DNA of 64,000 nt, taken from positions 1 to 64,000 of the forward strand of contig NZ_JADKQA010000007.1 of NCBI RefSeq assembly GCF_015351765.1, written 5' to 3'. A program made the translations under genes and the position numbers. Below are positions 17,848-26,447 of this stretch, piece after piece; position 1 is the first letter of the stretch; each line of letters starts with the position of its first letter. The notes under the pieces were generated by a model that saw only the letters and a program-made list of their open reading frames with translations, was not told the DNA's origin and did not search any database. Source of the stretch: Clostridium vitabionis. GTDB taxonomy: Bacteria; Bacillota; Clostridia; Lachnospirales; Lachnospiraceae.

Positions 17848-18427
17848 GGAAAGGAACAGAGAAGCTGCGAAGATGCCGGCCATGATTATGGTGCCGGAAC
17901 CCAGGCTGAAACAGCTCGTGGTCAGCATGACCAGACTGGCAGAAATGCATCTGGGACTGATCGAACTGTATGAGGAGGAGAGCCGCCTAAAGAAACAGCA
18001 CAAGCCGTACCTCTACTTACGAGAACATGCGGATCAGGTCTGCGAGAATGATAAAAAGGCAGTGGAATCCATTTTACATACGGTGCTGGATTTTGATGAT
18101 ATGGCAGAAGAAAAGACGAATCAGGAACCCGATCCGGAAGAATGTCATGACGGTGGCCGCCATGGCAACAGCGAAACATATTTCATGGATAACTTCAATC
18201 TTCCCGGAGAACTGGTCCTGATGACAACCGGCACGCTGGGGACCATGCAGGATGATATGCTGCAGCTGACAGACGCACTTGACTACATGGTCGCGCTCTT
18301 ACGCTCCGGCGTTGCAGGAATTCCGATCCGGAAGGCAGATGCGGAAGAAGCCGTAAAGAGAGGCGAGGTCCTTTCGGAAGAGGTCTTCAAACGCTGGGAT
18401 GACGCAGAAATCATTGCGCTGGGATAA
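17840..18427 (+). CDS. Conserved ICE protein of unknown function
   Basis: A 195-residue soluble, mostly helical acidic protein that starts with TTG inside the last codons of virB4 (8-bp overlap) after GGAGG. No catalytic motif or membrane segment is visible. The position between virB4 and the NlpC/P60 hydrolase suggests a transfer-channel accessory role, which is inferred only from context. Confidence 0.65.
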   Translation: MNKERNREAAKMPAMIMVPEPRLKQLVVSMTRLAEMHLGLIELYEEESRLKKQHKPYLYLREHADQVCENDKKAVESILHTVLDFDDMAEEKTNQEPDPEECHDGGRHGNSETYFMDNFNLPGELVLMTTGTLGTMQDDMLQLTDALDYMVALLRSGVAGIPIRKADAEEAVKRGEVLSEEVFKRWDDAEIIALG

Positions 18428-18458
18428 GCACTGCACATCAGAAGGGAGGTGATGAGCC

Positions 18459-20744
18459 ATGCATGATGATCAGAAGCTGGCGGCAAGGGAAAAGGTTGTT
18501 CAGAAGATGACCAGAGATGGCATGGTAGAGCAGAACCTTGCCGATAGGAGCACCCGCAGAGTATCCGGACGCATCGAGGACGCGGTCCTGAAAAAGGAAA
18601 CGGAAAGAGAAGAAATCATCGAAGCTGCTTCCGTGGACCGTGCGAGGAAGAAACGAAGAGCACAGAGGATCCGTGACGCGGATACAGTGAAGGAGCCGGC
18701 ATCAAAGGGAGCAGAGAAAGATCCGGCAGAAGCTTCTGCTCAGCTGGAAGAAAATGCCGATGCGCATTCCGCGCAGGAAGCCGGAAATAGCGGCCCGATT
18801 CAGGAGCAGTCCGTCAGAAGCCGGAGTTTGGAAGATGAGGATCCGGTAAGGCATGCTGCTGCAAAACGAAAGAAGCGGAATAAGAAACGCCTGTATGAGG
18901 AGGCAGGAAAAAGAAAGAAATCCAGGCTGGCTTTTGGTGATGAACAGAAGCTGAAGATGCCAGTCGGAACGGGAAGTGTATCTGCCGGAGCGGCTGCAGT
19001 ATCCGGTCAGATCCGCCAGCGCATGGAAAGCAATGAGGATGACAACACAGCACTTCAGGCTGCCGCCTCCGCTGAGAAGGTTACGGAAAAAACGGCGGGC
19101 AGATTTAATGGAGCAGCCGGTCACGGCTACAAAAACAGCAGACAGAGCGCATACCGGCTGGAAAAATCAGAAGTACAAAAGACACATCGTCTCCTGTTTG
19201 ACCGCATGCCGGAGGATGCAAAAGCAGAGACAAAAAACTTTGTGAAGAGCCAGCAGAAGAAACGCCGGAAGAGAGGTTATGCTGCCGGTTGGTGGGCGGC
19301 AAGGGCAGAAGGGGCGGCTTCGGTTAAGGCTGCTTCTGGATCCACTTCCTCAGTCGGATCCTCACTGACAGCCAGGTTAAAAAACAGCGTAAAGAGTTTT
19401 GGCAAACGCCACAAAGGGGTCCTGGCCGTATTGATCTGCCTGGGATTGGGAGCGGTGCTTATCGCATCCACCGTTGCCACTATGGGATCCATGATTTCTG
19501 TGGCCGGAGATGCCATCGTGGAGACGACCTATCTGGCGGCCGATGATGAAATGCTGGCGGTGGAAGCGCACTACAAGGAGCTGGAAGCTGCTCTGCAGAG
19601 GCAGATTGATGGCATTGAGACAGCCTATCCCGGTTATGACGAGTACCGGTATCAGATCGATGAAATCTATCACAATCCATACCAGCTGATCTCGTATTTT
19701 ACAACGAAGTATGGCGCCTTTACCTATGACCAGGTAAAGGACGAGGTGGAAGAAATCTTCCGGGAACAGTACGGACTCAATATTACCGGTGAGAAGGCGA
19801 CGGTAACGGAGACAAAGGAAGTCGGTGTCGGTGAATCCCTGGGTTCTGTGGTGACAAGCGGTTACTGCAACTGCCCGATCTGCTGCGGCGTATGGTCCGG
19901 CGGACCGACCGCCAGCGGGGTATATCCGACGGCAAACCATACAATCGCGGTGGACGCATCCAACCCGTTTGTACCCATGGGGACGAAGGTCATCATGAAC
20001 GGTGTGGAATACACGGTAGAGGATACCGGCGCGTTTGCCAGATATGGCGTGCAGTTTGATGTTTATTATGACAGCCATGCCGCCGCATCAGCCCATGGGC
20101 ATCAGACCTGGGAAGCGTATCTGGCCGATGATAATTCATCCAAAACCGTGGAAGTGACCACGACCCGGAAGATCCGGCGCTTAAGTACCGTGATGACAGG
20201 AAACAGCCTGGATCAGATCTTACGGGCAAGAATGAACGAGGATCAGATTCAGCAGTATGAGCTCTACAATGCCACCTACGGCAACCGTCAGGACCTGTTT
20301 GATGTGGCAGCACTTCAGATTCCGGATGGCATGTCCTATGAGATTCCGCCGGAGGCACTGAGCGATGAGCGCTTTAAAAGGATGATCACCGAGGCTGAAA
20401 AGTACCTTGGATATCCTTATGTCTGGGGCGGCGCAAGCCCGTCCACCAGTTTTGACTGCTCGGGATTTGTATCTTGGGTCATCAATCACAGCGGAAACGG
20501 ATGGAATTACGGAAGGCTGACTGCTGAGGGGCTGCGGAATGCCTGCACCTATGTACCGCCATCTGAGGCAAAACCAGGTGATCTGATCTTTTTCCAGGGA
20601 ACCTACGATACGGCCGGAGCCAGCCATGTGGGCATTTATGTCGGAAACGGTATGATGATCCACTGCGGAAATCCTATCCAATACGCATCCATTGAAACCA
20701 GTTACTGGCAGCAGCATTTCTACTGCTTTGGACGTCTTCCCTGA
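18459..20744 (+). CDS. Membrane-anchored cell-wall hydrolase, 3D and NlpC/P60 domains (CD1108-like)
   Basis: A 761-residue VirB1-like enzyme that opens the peptidoglycan for the conjugation channel. A long, charged, Lys/Arg-rich cytoplasmic N-terminus (1-300) is followed by one membrane helix (about 310-335), an extracellular 3D domain (about 470-550) and a C-terminal NlpC/P60 peptidase (about 640-761). The peptidase has catalytic Cys in FDCSGFVSW, His in ASHVGIYVG and a third His in MIHCGN. GGGAGGTGATG precedes the ATG. A terminator overlaps the end of the gene. Confidence 0.88.
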   Translation: MHDDQKLAAREKVVQKMTRDGMVEQNLADRSTRRVSGRIEDAVLKKETEREEIIEAASVDRARKKRRAQRIRDADTVKEPASKGAEKDPAEASAQLEENADAHSAQEAGNSGPIQEQSVRSRSLEDEDPVRHAAAKRKKRNKKRLYEEAGKRKKSRLAFGDEQKLKMPVGTGSVSAGAAAVSGQIRQRMESNEDDNTALQAAASAEKVTEKTAGRFNGAAGHGYKNSRQSAYRLEKSEVQKTHRLLFDRMPEDAKAETKNFVKSQQKKRRKRGYAAGWWAARAEGAASVKAASGSTSSVGSSLTARLKNSVKSFGKRHKGVLAVLICLGLGAVLIASTVATMGSMISVAGDAIVETTYLAADDEMLAVEAHYKELEAALQRQIDGIETAYPGYDEYRYQIDEIYHNPYQLISYFTTKYGAFTYDQVKDEVEEIFREQYGLNITGEKATVTETKEVGVGESLGSVVTSGYCNCPICCGVWSGGPTASGVYPTANHTIAVDASNPFVPMGTKVIMNGVEYTVEDTGAFARYGVQFDVYYDSHAAASAHGHQTWEAYLADDNSSKTVEVTTTRKIRRLSTVMTGNSLDQILRARMNEDQIQQYELYNATYGNRQDLFDVAALQIPDGMSYEIPPEALSDERFKRMITEAEKYLGYPYVWGGASPSTSFDCSGFVSWVINHSGNGWNYGRLTAEGLRNACTYVPPSEAKPGDLIFFQGTYDTAGASHVGIYVGNGMMIHCGNPIQYASIETSYWQQHFYCFGRLP

Positions 20745-20763
20745 TACAGGGAGGGCGTTTTTT
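20733..20763 (+). terminator. Intrinsic terminator within/after the hydrolase gene end
   Basis: CGTCTTCCCTG pairs with CAGGGAGGGCG (11 bp with two G-U pairs, loop ATA) followed by six T. The stop codon lies in the stem. It may limit read-through to the surface-protein genes. Confidence 0.7.
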
Positions 20764-20801
20764 AGCAGAGATGCGGCTGCTTTTTTGAAGGAGGAAGAAA
20801 G

Positions 20802-21059
20802 TTGAATCGGAAAATTGCAAAGGTCCGTGAGGACATCCGCAAGGCGGAGGCCAGGGCCAGAGAAGCGGAGGAGTATGTAAAAACGCTCCGGGCAAAGGAA
20901 CGTCAGCTGGAGGATGAAGAAATCATCGCCCGGATCCGCGCCATGCAGGGGAAAGGCACAGACATTATGGATGTGCTCCGTGATGTACAGAACAGAAACC
21001 GGTCCGGCAGCGAGCCGGAAACAGAAGGGACAAGAGGAGGGACGCAGCATGATCTCTAA
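20802..21059 (+). CDS. DUF4315 family coiled-coil protein
   Basis: An 85-residue highly charged coiled-coil protein (KIAKVREDIRKAEARAREAEE...), matching the DUF4315 family found next to DUF4366 in clostridial ICEs. The start is TTG after GAAGGAGGAAG. Its end overlaps the DUF4366 gene by 11 bp. The function is unknown; co-occurrence implies a role in the transfer apparatus. Confidence 0.75.
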   Translation: MNRKIAKVREDIRKAEARAREAEEYVKTLRAKERQLEDEEIIARIRAMQGKGTDIMDVLRDVQNRNRSGSEPETEGTRGGTQHDL

Positions 21060-21960
21060 GAAACTGAAACTGGGAGGAGCAGCACTTGCTCTTTCTGTGG
21101 CGCTGCTTGCGGGAAGCAGTATGAGCGCCTATGCGAATGTGCCGGATGACGTGAATACGGCAGGCACGAATGAGACCGCGCAGAGTGTATCTTCTGAAAG
21201 TGCAGATAAAAATACAACTGAAAGCACGACGGAAAGCGCAGCTAAATCAGATGCGGAAAGCACCGCAGCATCCGTCGAATCGGATCAAAACAAAGCGGAA
21301 GGAAGGGTTACCGGAACTGCGTCCCAGACTTCGGACAGTGAATCCGATGACGGCGTACTGACTCCTTCCGGCAATATGAGCCTTGTCGATAACGTGAAGG
21401 AAGAGGACAAGGAAAATCTGGATTTCATGACCGTGACCAGTAAGGACGGCCACGTCTTCTATATCGTCATCGACCACAGCAGCAATGCGGAGAACGTCTA
21501 TTTCCTGAACCAGGTGGATGAGTCTGATCTGATGGCGCTTATGACGGATGATGAAAAGAAGGCCATCGAGGAAACGGCTGACACAGAGAAAGAAACCGGG
21601 GAGGCTGTGACACCTTCGGTAAAGACGGATTCTGCAGAGACGGATACGGATCAGGCGGAAACAGAGAATAAAAAGAACGAAGTCCGCAGCGCCATGGATA
21701 ATAACCTGATTATGGGCGCAGTCTTTGGTGTGATCGGCCTTGTGCTGATCGGGGCCTATTACTTCCTGAAGATCCGGCCTAAAAAGAAGGGAGCTTCCAT
21801 CGAAGACGATCTGGAGTTCTACGATGATGAGGAGTATGAGAACGAAGATGAGGCGGATGCGGAGCCTGCGTTCGAAGAGGAAGAAGAGGAAACCAGACAG
21901 AAACCGGATCAGGAGGATGTGTCTTCAGAGGAGGATCCGGAGAAGGGAGCGCGTGAATGA
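21049..21960 (+). CDS. DUF4366 family membrane protein
   Basis: A 303-residue protein with a signal peptide (about 1-28, ...SMSAYA), an extracellular Ser/Thr/Glu-rich region, a conserved DUF4366 module (about 120-180, DGHVFYIVIDHS), a membrane helix (about 225-245) and a very acidic cytoplasmic tail. It is probably a structural component of the mating channel at the cell surface. Its stop overlaps the start of the surface adhesin gene (ATGA). Confidence 0.8.
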   Translation: MISKKLKLGGAALALSVALLAGSSMSAYANVPDDVNTAGTNETAQSVSSESADKNTTESTTESAAKSDAESTAASVESDQNKAEGRVTGTASQTSDSESDDGVLTPSGNMSLVDNVKEEDKENLDFMTVTSKDGHVFYIVIDHSSNAENVYFLNQVDESDLMALMTDDEKKAIEETADTEKETGEAVTPSVKTDSAETDTDQAETENKKNEVRSAMDNNLIMGAVFGVIGLVLIGAYYFLKIRPKKKGASIEDDLEFYDDEEYENEDEADAEPAFEEEEEETRQKPDQEDVSSEEDPEKGARE

Positions 21961-24900
21961 GCGTAAAACTGAAACGAAGCATGAGTTTTGTACTGGCGCT
22001 GCTGCTTTGTGCGGCAGCGTTTTTTACGGTCCTGCCGGCGAAGGCATTCGCTGCAGGGAACACCGTGGAATTTGAGCCAGGATACAGTATTCCTTACGGC
22101 AATTATTCGACAACAAAGATGTCGATCGACGGAGGAACAGGAATTGCCTATTGTGCGGAGCCCTATAAGAAGACACCGATGGCAGGAACGCACAGCTTTG
22201 AATACCTGGGAACGGATTCGCCGCTCAGGAAGGCCCTCTATTATCTGCAGGGCGGTCCCGGTTATGAGCAGATCCACGGCGCTTACCTCTCGGACTGGAG
22301 TGAGGACAATGCCTACGTCATCGGGCATCTGGTCGTATCCTTTATCAATGACGGGTATTCCACAGCCGGAGATGCTTTTTACGGCGCACCCGAGAACTAT
22401 AAGAACAAAGCGATCGAGGTGGCCAATGCCATCCGGGGCCTGGCGGATCCGTCTGATGATTTCAAGGCCTTTATCGTAGCGGGAAACGGCGGCGCGCAGG
22501 CCATGGTCGGCACATGGTTCCAGCGCTATGGATGGATTGAACTGAACAAGAAATCCGCAGATCCCTCCGTCACGGATGGAAACGGCAGCTATTCTCTCAG
22601 GGGTGCAAAGTACGGCATCTATTCCGGGGATACGCTGGTGGAGACGCTTGTGACAGATGACAACGGGTATGCCAAATCCGGCCAGCTGAAAACCGGAAAC
22701 TACACAGTCAGGGAGATCAGTCCTTCCGCCGGTTACCAGATCGACACGGCGGGCTACGATGTTGAAGTAAGTGCGGACGTGGGAACCAAAGTGACATCTG
22801 CGGAGCAGCCGTCTCTTGGCTGGCTGGAAATGACGAAGTCCACGGCGGACGCGAAGATCACGGACCAGAATGAGAATTATTCCCTGGAAGGCGCTGAGTA
22901 TCAACTGTTTCGGGGAGATGTTCTTGTCGCAACCCTTGTAACGGACGCGAACGGTTACGCAAAAGCTGAGAATCTTCCGCTGGGCGAATACATGCTGAAG
23001 GAGTCGAAGAAATCGAAAGGCTACAAGCTGGATCTGGAAGCGCACGGCGTAACGGTCACCGCAGATGCCGGAGCGAAGGCGGACGTGACCGAAGTACCCC
23101 AGAGCGGATGGATCGAGCTGAAGAAGTCCACTGCCAATCCGAATGTCAGTGAAGGAAACGGAAATTATTCCCTGAAAGGTGCCGAGTACGGTGTCTTTAT
23201 GGGAGAGCGACAGGTGGCAACCCTTGTAACCGATGAAAACGGTTATGCGAAGTCTGAAGCAATTGGAATCGGTGATTACACGGTTAAGGAGCTGAACGCT
23301 TCCGCAGGGTATGCCATTGATATGGAAGGCCATAACGTGACCGTGACGAATGATCAGACATCCACCGTAGAGGTGCAGGAAGTTCCGCAGAATTATCTGA
23401 CGGACATCCTTGTGCAGAAGACCGATAAGGAGACCGGAAAGGCAGAGCCGCAGGGCGCTGCAAGTCTTGCGGATGCCGAGTTCACCGTAAAGTACTACGA
23501 AGAAGTCAGTGACACAGATCCGGCAGCAGATGGAAAAGAAGCCGTCCGGACCTGGATCCTGAAGACCGATGACAAGGCGCAGGCAAAGCTTGACGCAGAG
23601 CATCTGGTATCCGGAGACGCATTTTATACTGATACAAAGGGAAATAACTGCCTGCCGATCGGCACCATTACCATTCAGGAGACCAAGGCACCGGAAGGCT
23701 ATTTTGCTGATGAGGAGACCTTTGTGATGAAGCTGGCAGAAGACGGCGGAAATGAGACTATTGCAACAGTTAACACCAGCACGGCTCCCGAGCAGGTCTA
23801 TCGCGGCGATCTGGAATTTGTGAAGGTATCCGACGGAGACCTGGCAAGACTGGCAGGCGTTCCCTTCACCATCACCTCAAAGGCCACAGGCGAAAGTCAC
23901 ACCATCGTCACGGATGAGAACGGCTATGTAAACACAGCATCTTCCTGGGTAAAACATACGGCCAATACGAACGCCGGGAAGACTTCTGCAGACGGCATCT
24001 GGTTCGGTACATCTGATCCCGATGACTCCAAAGGGGCTCTGCCCTACGACACCTACGTGATTGAGGAGCAGAGATGCGAGGCCAACAAGGGCATGGATCT
24101 TCTGAAGATCGAAGTCAGCATCCACAGAGACAGCGTGACCGTTCAGATGGGTACGCTGACGGATGACCGCATCGAGATCGGAACGACTGCACTTGACGAG
24201 GCTTCCGGCACACACTACGCGAAGCCGGAGAAGGAAGTGACCATTGTGGATACCGTATCCTACGAGGGGCTGAAGAAGGGGCAGGAGTACAGGCTTGCAG
24301 GCAAGCTCATGGATCAGGCAACCGGTGAAGTCCTGAAGGATGCAGATGGCAGGGAGGTTACGGCCGAGACCACCTTTAAGGCAAAGAAGAGCAAAGGCAC
24401 GGCAGAGGTGAAATTCACTTTTGACGCTTCCTCTATGGCCGGAAAATCCACCGTTGTGTTCGAGGATCTCTATTATGGCGATCTGCTTCTGACCACGCAC
24501 GCGGATCTGGAGGATCAGGATCAGACGGTCCACTTCCCAGAGATCGGGACAACCGCGGCCAATGACAAGACCGGGGATCACACGGCTCTTGCGGAAAAGA
24601 AAGTTACCCTGACGGACCTTGTTTCCTACAAGGGACTGGTTCCGGGAGAGACTTACACCGTCACCGGCACGCTGATGGACAAGGAGACCGGCAGGGCGGT
24701 AACTGTCGATGGCGATACGGTCATGGCCAGGACAGAATTTACCCCTGAGAAATCCGAGGGGACGGTAGAACTGCATTTTACTTTTGATGGAAGCAGCCTT
24801 GCAGGAAAGACTGTCGTTGCCTTTGAATCTGTCAAGACAGAGGATAAGGAGATCGCAGTCCATGCAGATCTGGAAGATAAAGAACAGACTATTTATTTCC

Positions 24901-25484
24901 CAGGCATCCACACCACGGCTAAGGACAAAGCGGACAATGATCAGGAAGTTGAAGCGGACAGCGATGTCACGATCATCGATACCGTCTCCTACAGCAATCT
25001 GACCGCTGGTGAGACCTATCATGTAACCGGGACCCTGATGGATCAGGAAACCGGCAAGGCAATTCAGAAGGACGGCAAAGACGTCACTGCAGAATCCGAG
25101 TTCACCGCGGAGAAGGCGGAAGGAACTGTCGATGTGGAATTCACCTTTAACACAAAGGATCTTGGAGGCCACAGCGTCGTCGTTTTTGAGGAAATGACGG
25201 ATGCGAAGACCGGAGCGGTCATTGCCGAGCACAAGGATTTGAAGGATAAGGATCAGACCATCACCGTCAGGGAAAAGCCGGAGACACCGGAGCAGCCGAC
25301 ATCTCCTTCCGGCGATACGCCAAAGAGCGATTCCCCGAAGGGAACAACGGTGACATCCGACAGTCCGAAGACCGGAGATGACTCGCATATGATCCTGTGG
25401 GCAGTCATTGCGGGAGGCACGCTTCTTGCAGGCGCTGGCCTTGCAGGCAGCCAGATCCGCAGACGAAAGAAGAAAAACGGATGA
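21957..25484 (+). CDS. Large sortase-anchored surface adhesin with thioester, SpaA and VaFE repeats
   Basis: A 1175-residue secreted protein. It has a signal peptide (about 1-31), then a likely thioester domain (about 35-185) with the candidate Cys in AYCAEP. Three SpaA/Cna-B-like repeats (about 190-475) each carry a Y-SL-GA-Y signature and a G-Y--KE ending. A fourth SpaA unit and linker follow, then three VaFE-type repeats (about 740-1130) with VVFEDL/VAFESV/VVFEEM. The C-terminus has SPKTG, a membrane helix and a basic tail: a cell-wall sorting signal. The adjacent class B sortase probably anchors it. It likely mediates mating-pair contact or host adhesion. Confidence 0.88.
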   Translation: MSVKLKRSMSFVLALLLCAAAFFTVLPAKAFAAGNTVEFEPGYSIPYGNYSTTKMSIDGGTGIAYCAEPYKKTPMAGTHSFEYLGTDSPLRKALYYLQGGPGYEQIHGAYLSDWSEDNAYVIGHLVVSFINDGYSTAGDAFYGAPENYKNKAIEVANAIRGLADPSDDFKAFIVAGNGGAQAMVGTWFQRYGWIELNKKSADPSVTDGNGSYSLRGAKYGIYSGDTLVETLVTDDNGYAKSGQLKTGNYTVREISPSAGYQIDTAGYDVEVSADVGTKVTSAEQPSLGWLEMTKSTADAKITDQNENYSLEGAEYQLFRGDVLVATLVTDANGYAKAENLPLGEYMLKESKKSKGYKLDLEAHGVTVTADAGAKADVTEVPQSGWIELKKSTANPNVSEGNGNYSLKGAEYGVFMGERQVATLVTDENGYAKSEAIGIGDYTVKELNASAGYAIDMEGHNVTVTNDQTSTVEVQEVPQNYLTDILVQKTDKETGKAEPQGAASLADAEFTVKYYEEVSDTDPAADGKEAVRTWILKTDDKAQAKLDAEHLVSGDAFYTDTKGNNCLPIGTITIQETKAPEGYFADEETFVMKLAEDGGNETIATVNTSTAPEQVYRGDLEFVKVSDGDLARLAGVPFTITSKATGESHTIVTDENGYVNTASSWVKHTANTNAGKTSADGIWFGTSDPDDSKGALPYDTYVIEEQRCEANKGMDLLKIEVSIHRDSVTVQMGTLTDDRIEIGTTALDEASGTHYAKPEKEVTIVDTVSYEGLKKGQEYRLAGKLMDQATGEVLKDADGREVTAETTFKAKKSKGTAEVKFTFDASSMAGKSTVVFEDLYYGDLLLTTHADLEDQDQTVHFPEIGTTAANDKTGDHTALAEKKVTLTDLVSYKGLVPGETYTVTGTLMDKETGRAVTVDGDTVMARTEFTPEKSEGTVELHFTFDGSSLAGKTVVAFESVKTEDKEIAVHADLEDKEQTIYFPGIHTTAKDKADNDQEVEADSDVTIIDTVSYSNLTAGETYHVTGTLMDQETGKAIQKDGKDVTAESEFTAEKAEGTVDVEFTFNTKDLGGHSVVVFEEMTDAKTGAVIAEHKDLKDKDQTITVREKPETPEQPTSPSGDTPKSDSPKGTTVTSDSPKTGDDSHMILWAVIAGGTLLAGAGLAGSQIRRRKKKNG

Positions 25485-26323
25485 AACATCTGAAAACCAC
25501 GGCCATTGTGCTTCTGACAGTCATCTGCCTGGGCACGGCGGCATTTTTTATCTGGAAGATCGCGGATCAGGCCATGGAATATAAGAGAGGAGATGATGTC
25601 TATGAGCGGATGATCGAACAGGCAGAAGACAAGGGGGATCCGGGTGAAAGTCCGGACTCCTCCGGCCCTGTTGGATCAGAGAGACCTGCAGACCCTGTAA
25701 AATCAGAACAGTCAGACGAAACTTCCGGAGACCTGCCATCTGAAGGAGAGGACAGTATGCCGGATATTAACTTTGATTCTTTGGGAGAGATCAGCGGAAA
25801 TATCAGAGCCTGGCTTTATCTGCCGGATACGGTCATCAATTATCCGGTCGCCCAGGCGGAGAATAACAGCTATTACCTCTATCATCTGGCAGACGGAAGC
25901 CGAAATGCCAACGGCTGTCTTTTCATCGACTGCAAAAATAGAGATGATTTTTCTGATCCCAATACCATTATCTATGGTCATCACATGAACAGCGGGAAGA
26001 TGTTCGCCTCCCTGGTAAAGTACGCGGATCAGTCCTATTACGAAAAACATCCGGTCTTCTGCCTGGCAACGAAACAGGGAAAATACAGGCTGGAAATCTT
26101 CTCCGCATATACCACGACGTATGACTCTCCCGCTTATACCCTGAAATTTGCGACAGAGAAGGAGCACGCGGACTGGCTGCAGGAGATTCGGGAAAAATCA
26201 GCTATTCATACACCGGTTGCCGTGACAGAAAACGACAGAATCGTGACCCTGTCCACCTGTGCCTACAGCTTTCATAATGCCAGGTTTGTGGTTCATGCGA
26301 AGCTCGTGCCGATTGATGAATGA
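25481..26323 (+). CDS. srtB: Class B sortase
   Basis: A 280-residue transpeptidase with an N-terminal membrane anchor (about 5-25), a low-complexity linker and the catalytic domain (about 95-280). The active-site His is in YGHHMNSG and Cys in TLSTC, with a downstream Arg in NARFVVHAK. It starts in an ATGA overlap with the adhesin gene, so the enzyme and its SPKTG substrate are co-translated. Class B sortases in ICEs typically recognise S/N-P-K/Q-T-G. Confidence 0.9.
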   Translation: MKHLKTTAIVLLTVICLGTAAFFIWKIADQAMEYKRGDDVYERMIEQAEDKGDPGESPDSSGPVGSERPADPVKSEQSDETSGDLPSEGEDSMPDINFDSLGEISGNIRAWLYLPDTVINYPVAQAENNSYYLYHLADGSRNANGCLFIDCKNRDDFSDPNTIIYGHHMNSGKMFASLVKYADQSYYEKHPVFCLATKQGKYRLEIFSAYTTTYDSPAYTLKFATEKEHADWLQEIREKSAIHTPVAVTENDRIVTLSTCAYSFHNARFVVHAKLVPIDE

Positions 26324-26447
26324 TACATAATACAGCAAAATGAGGGGAGGTGATGCCCTTGGGCACCGGCAATTGAATATAAGAAATACAGAAACTGCAG
26401 GGAATCACTCTATGCAGTTTTTTAATGCAGAGAGGAGCATAAGAAAC

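Noticed and set aside
21909-25388. Long minus-strand frames opposite the adhesin and DUF4366 genes
   Set aside because: They are shadows of the repetitive adhesin coding strand; they show no start signals or domains.
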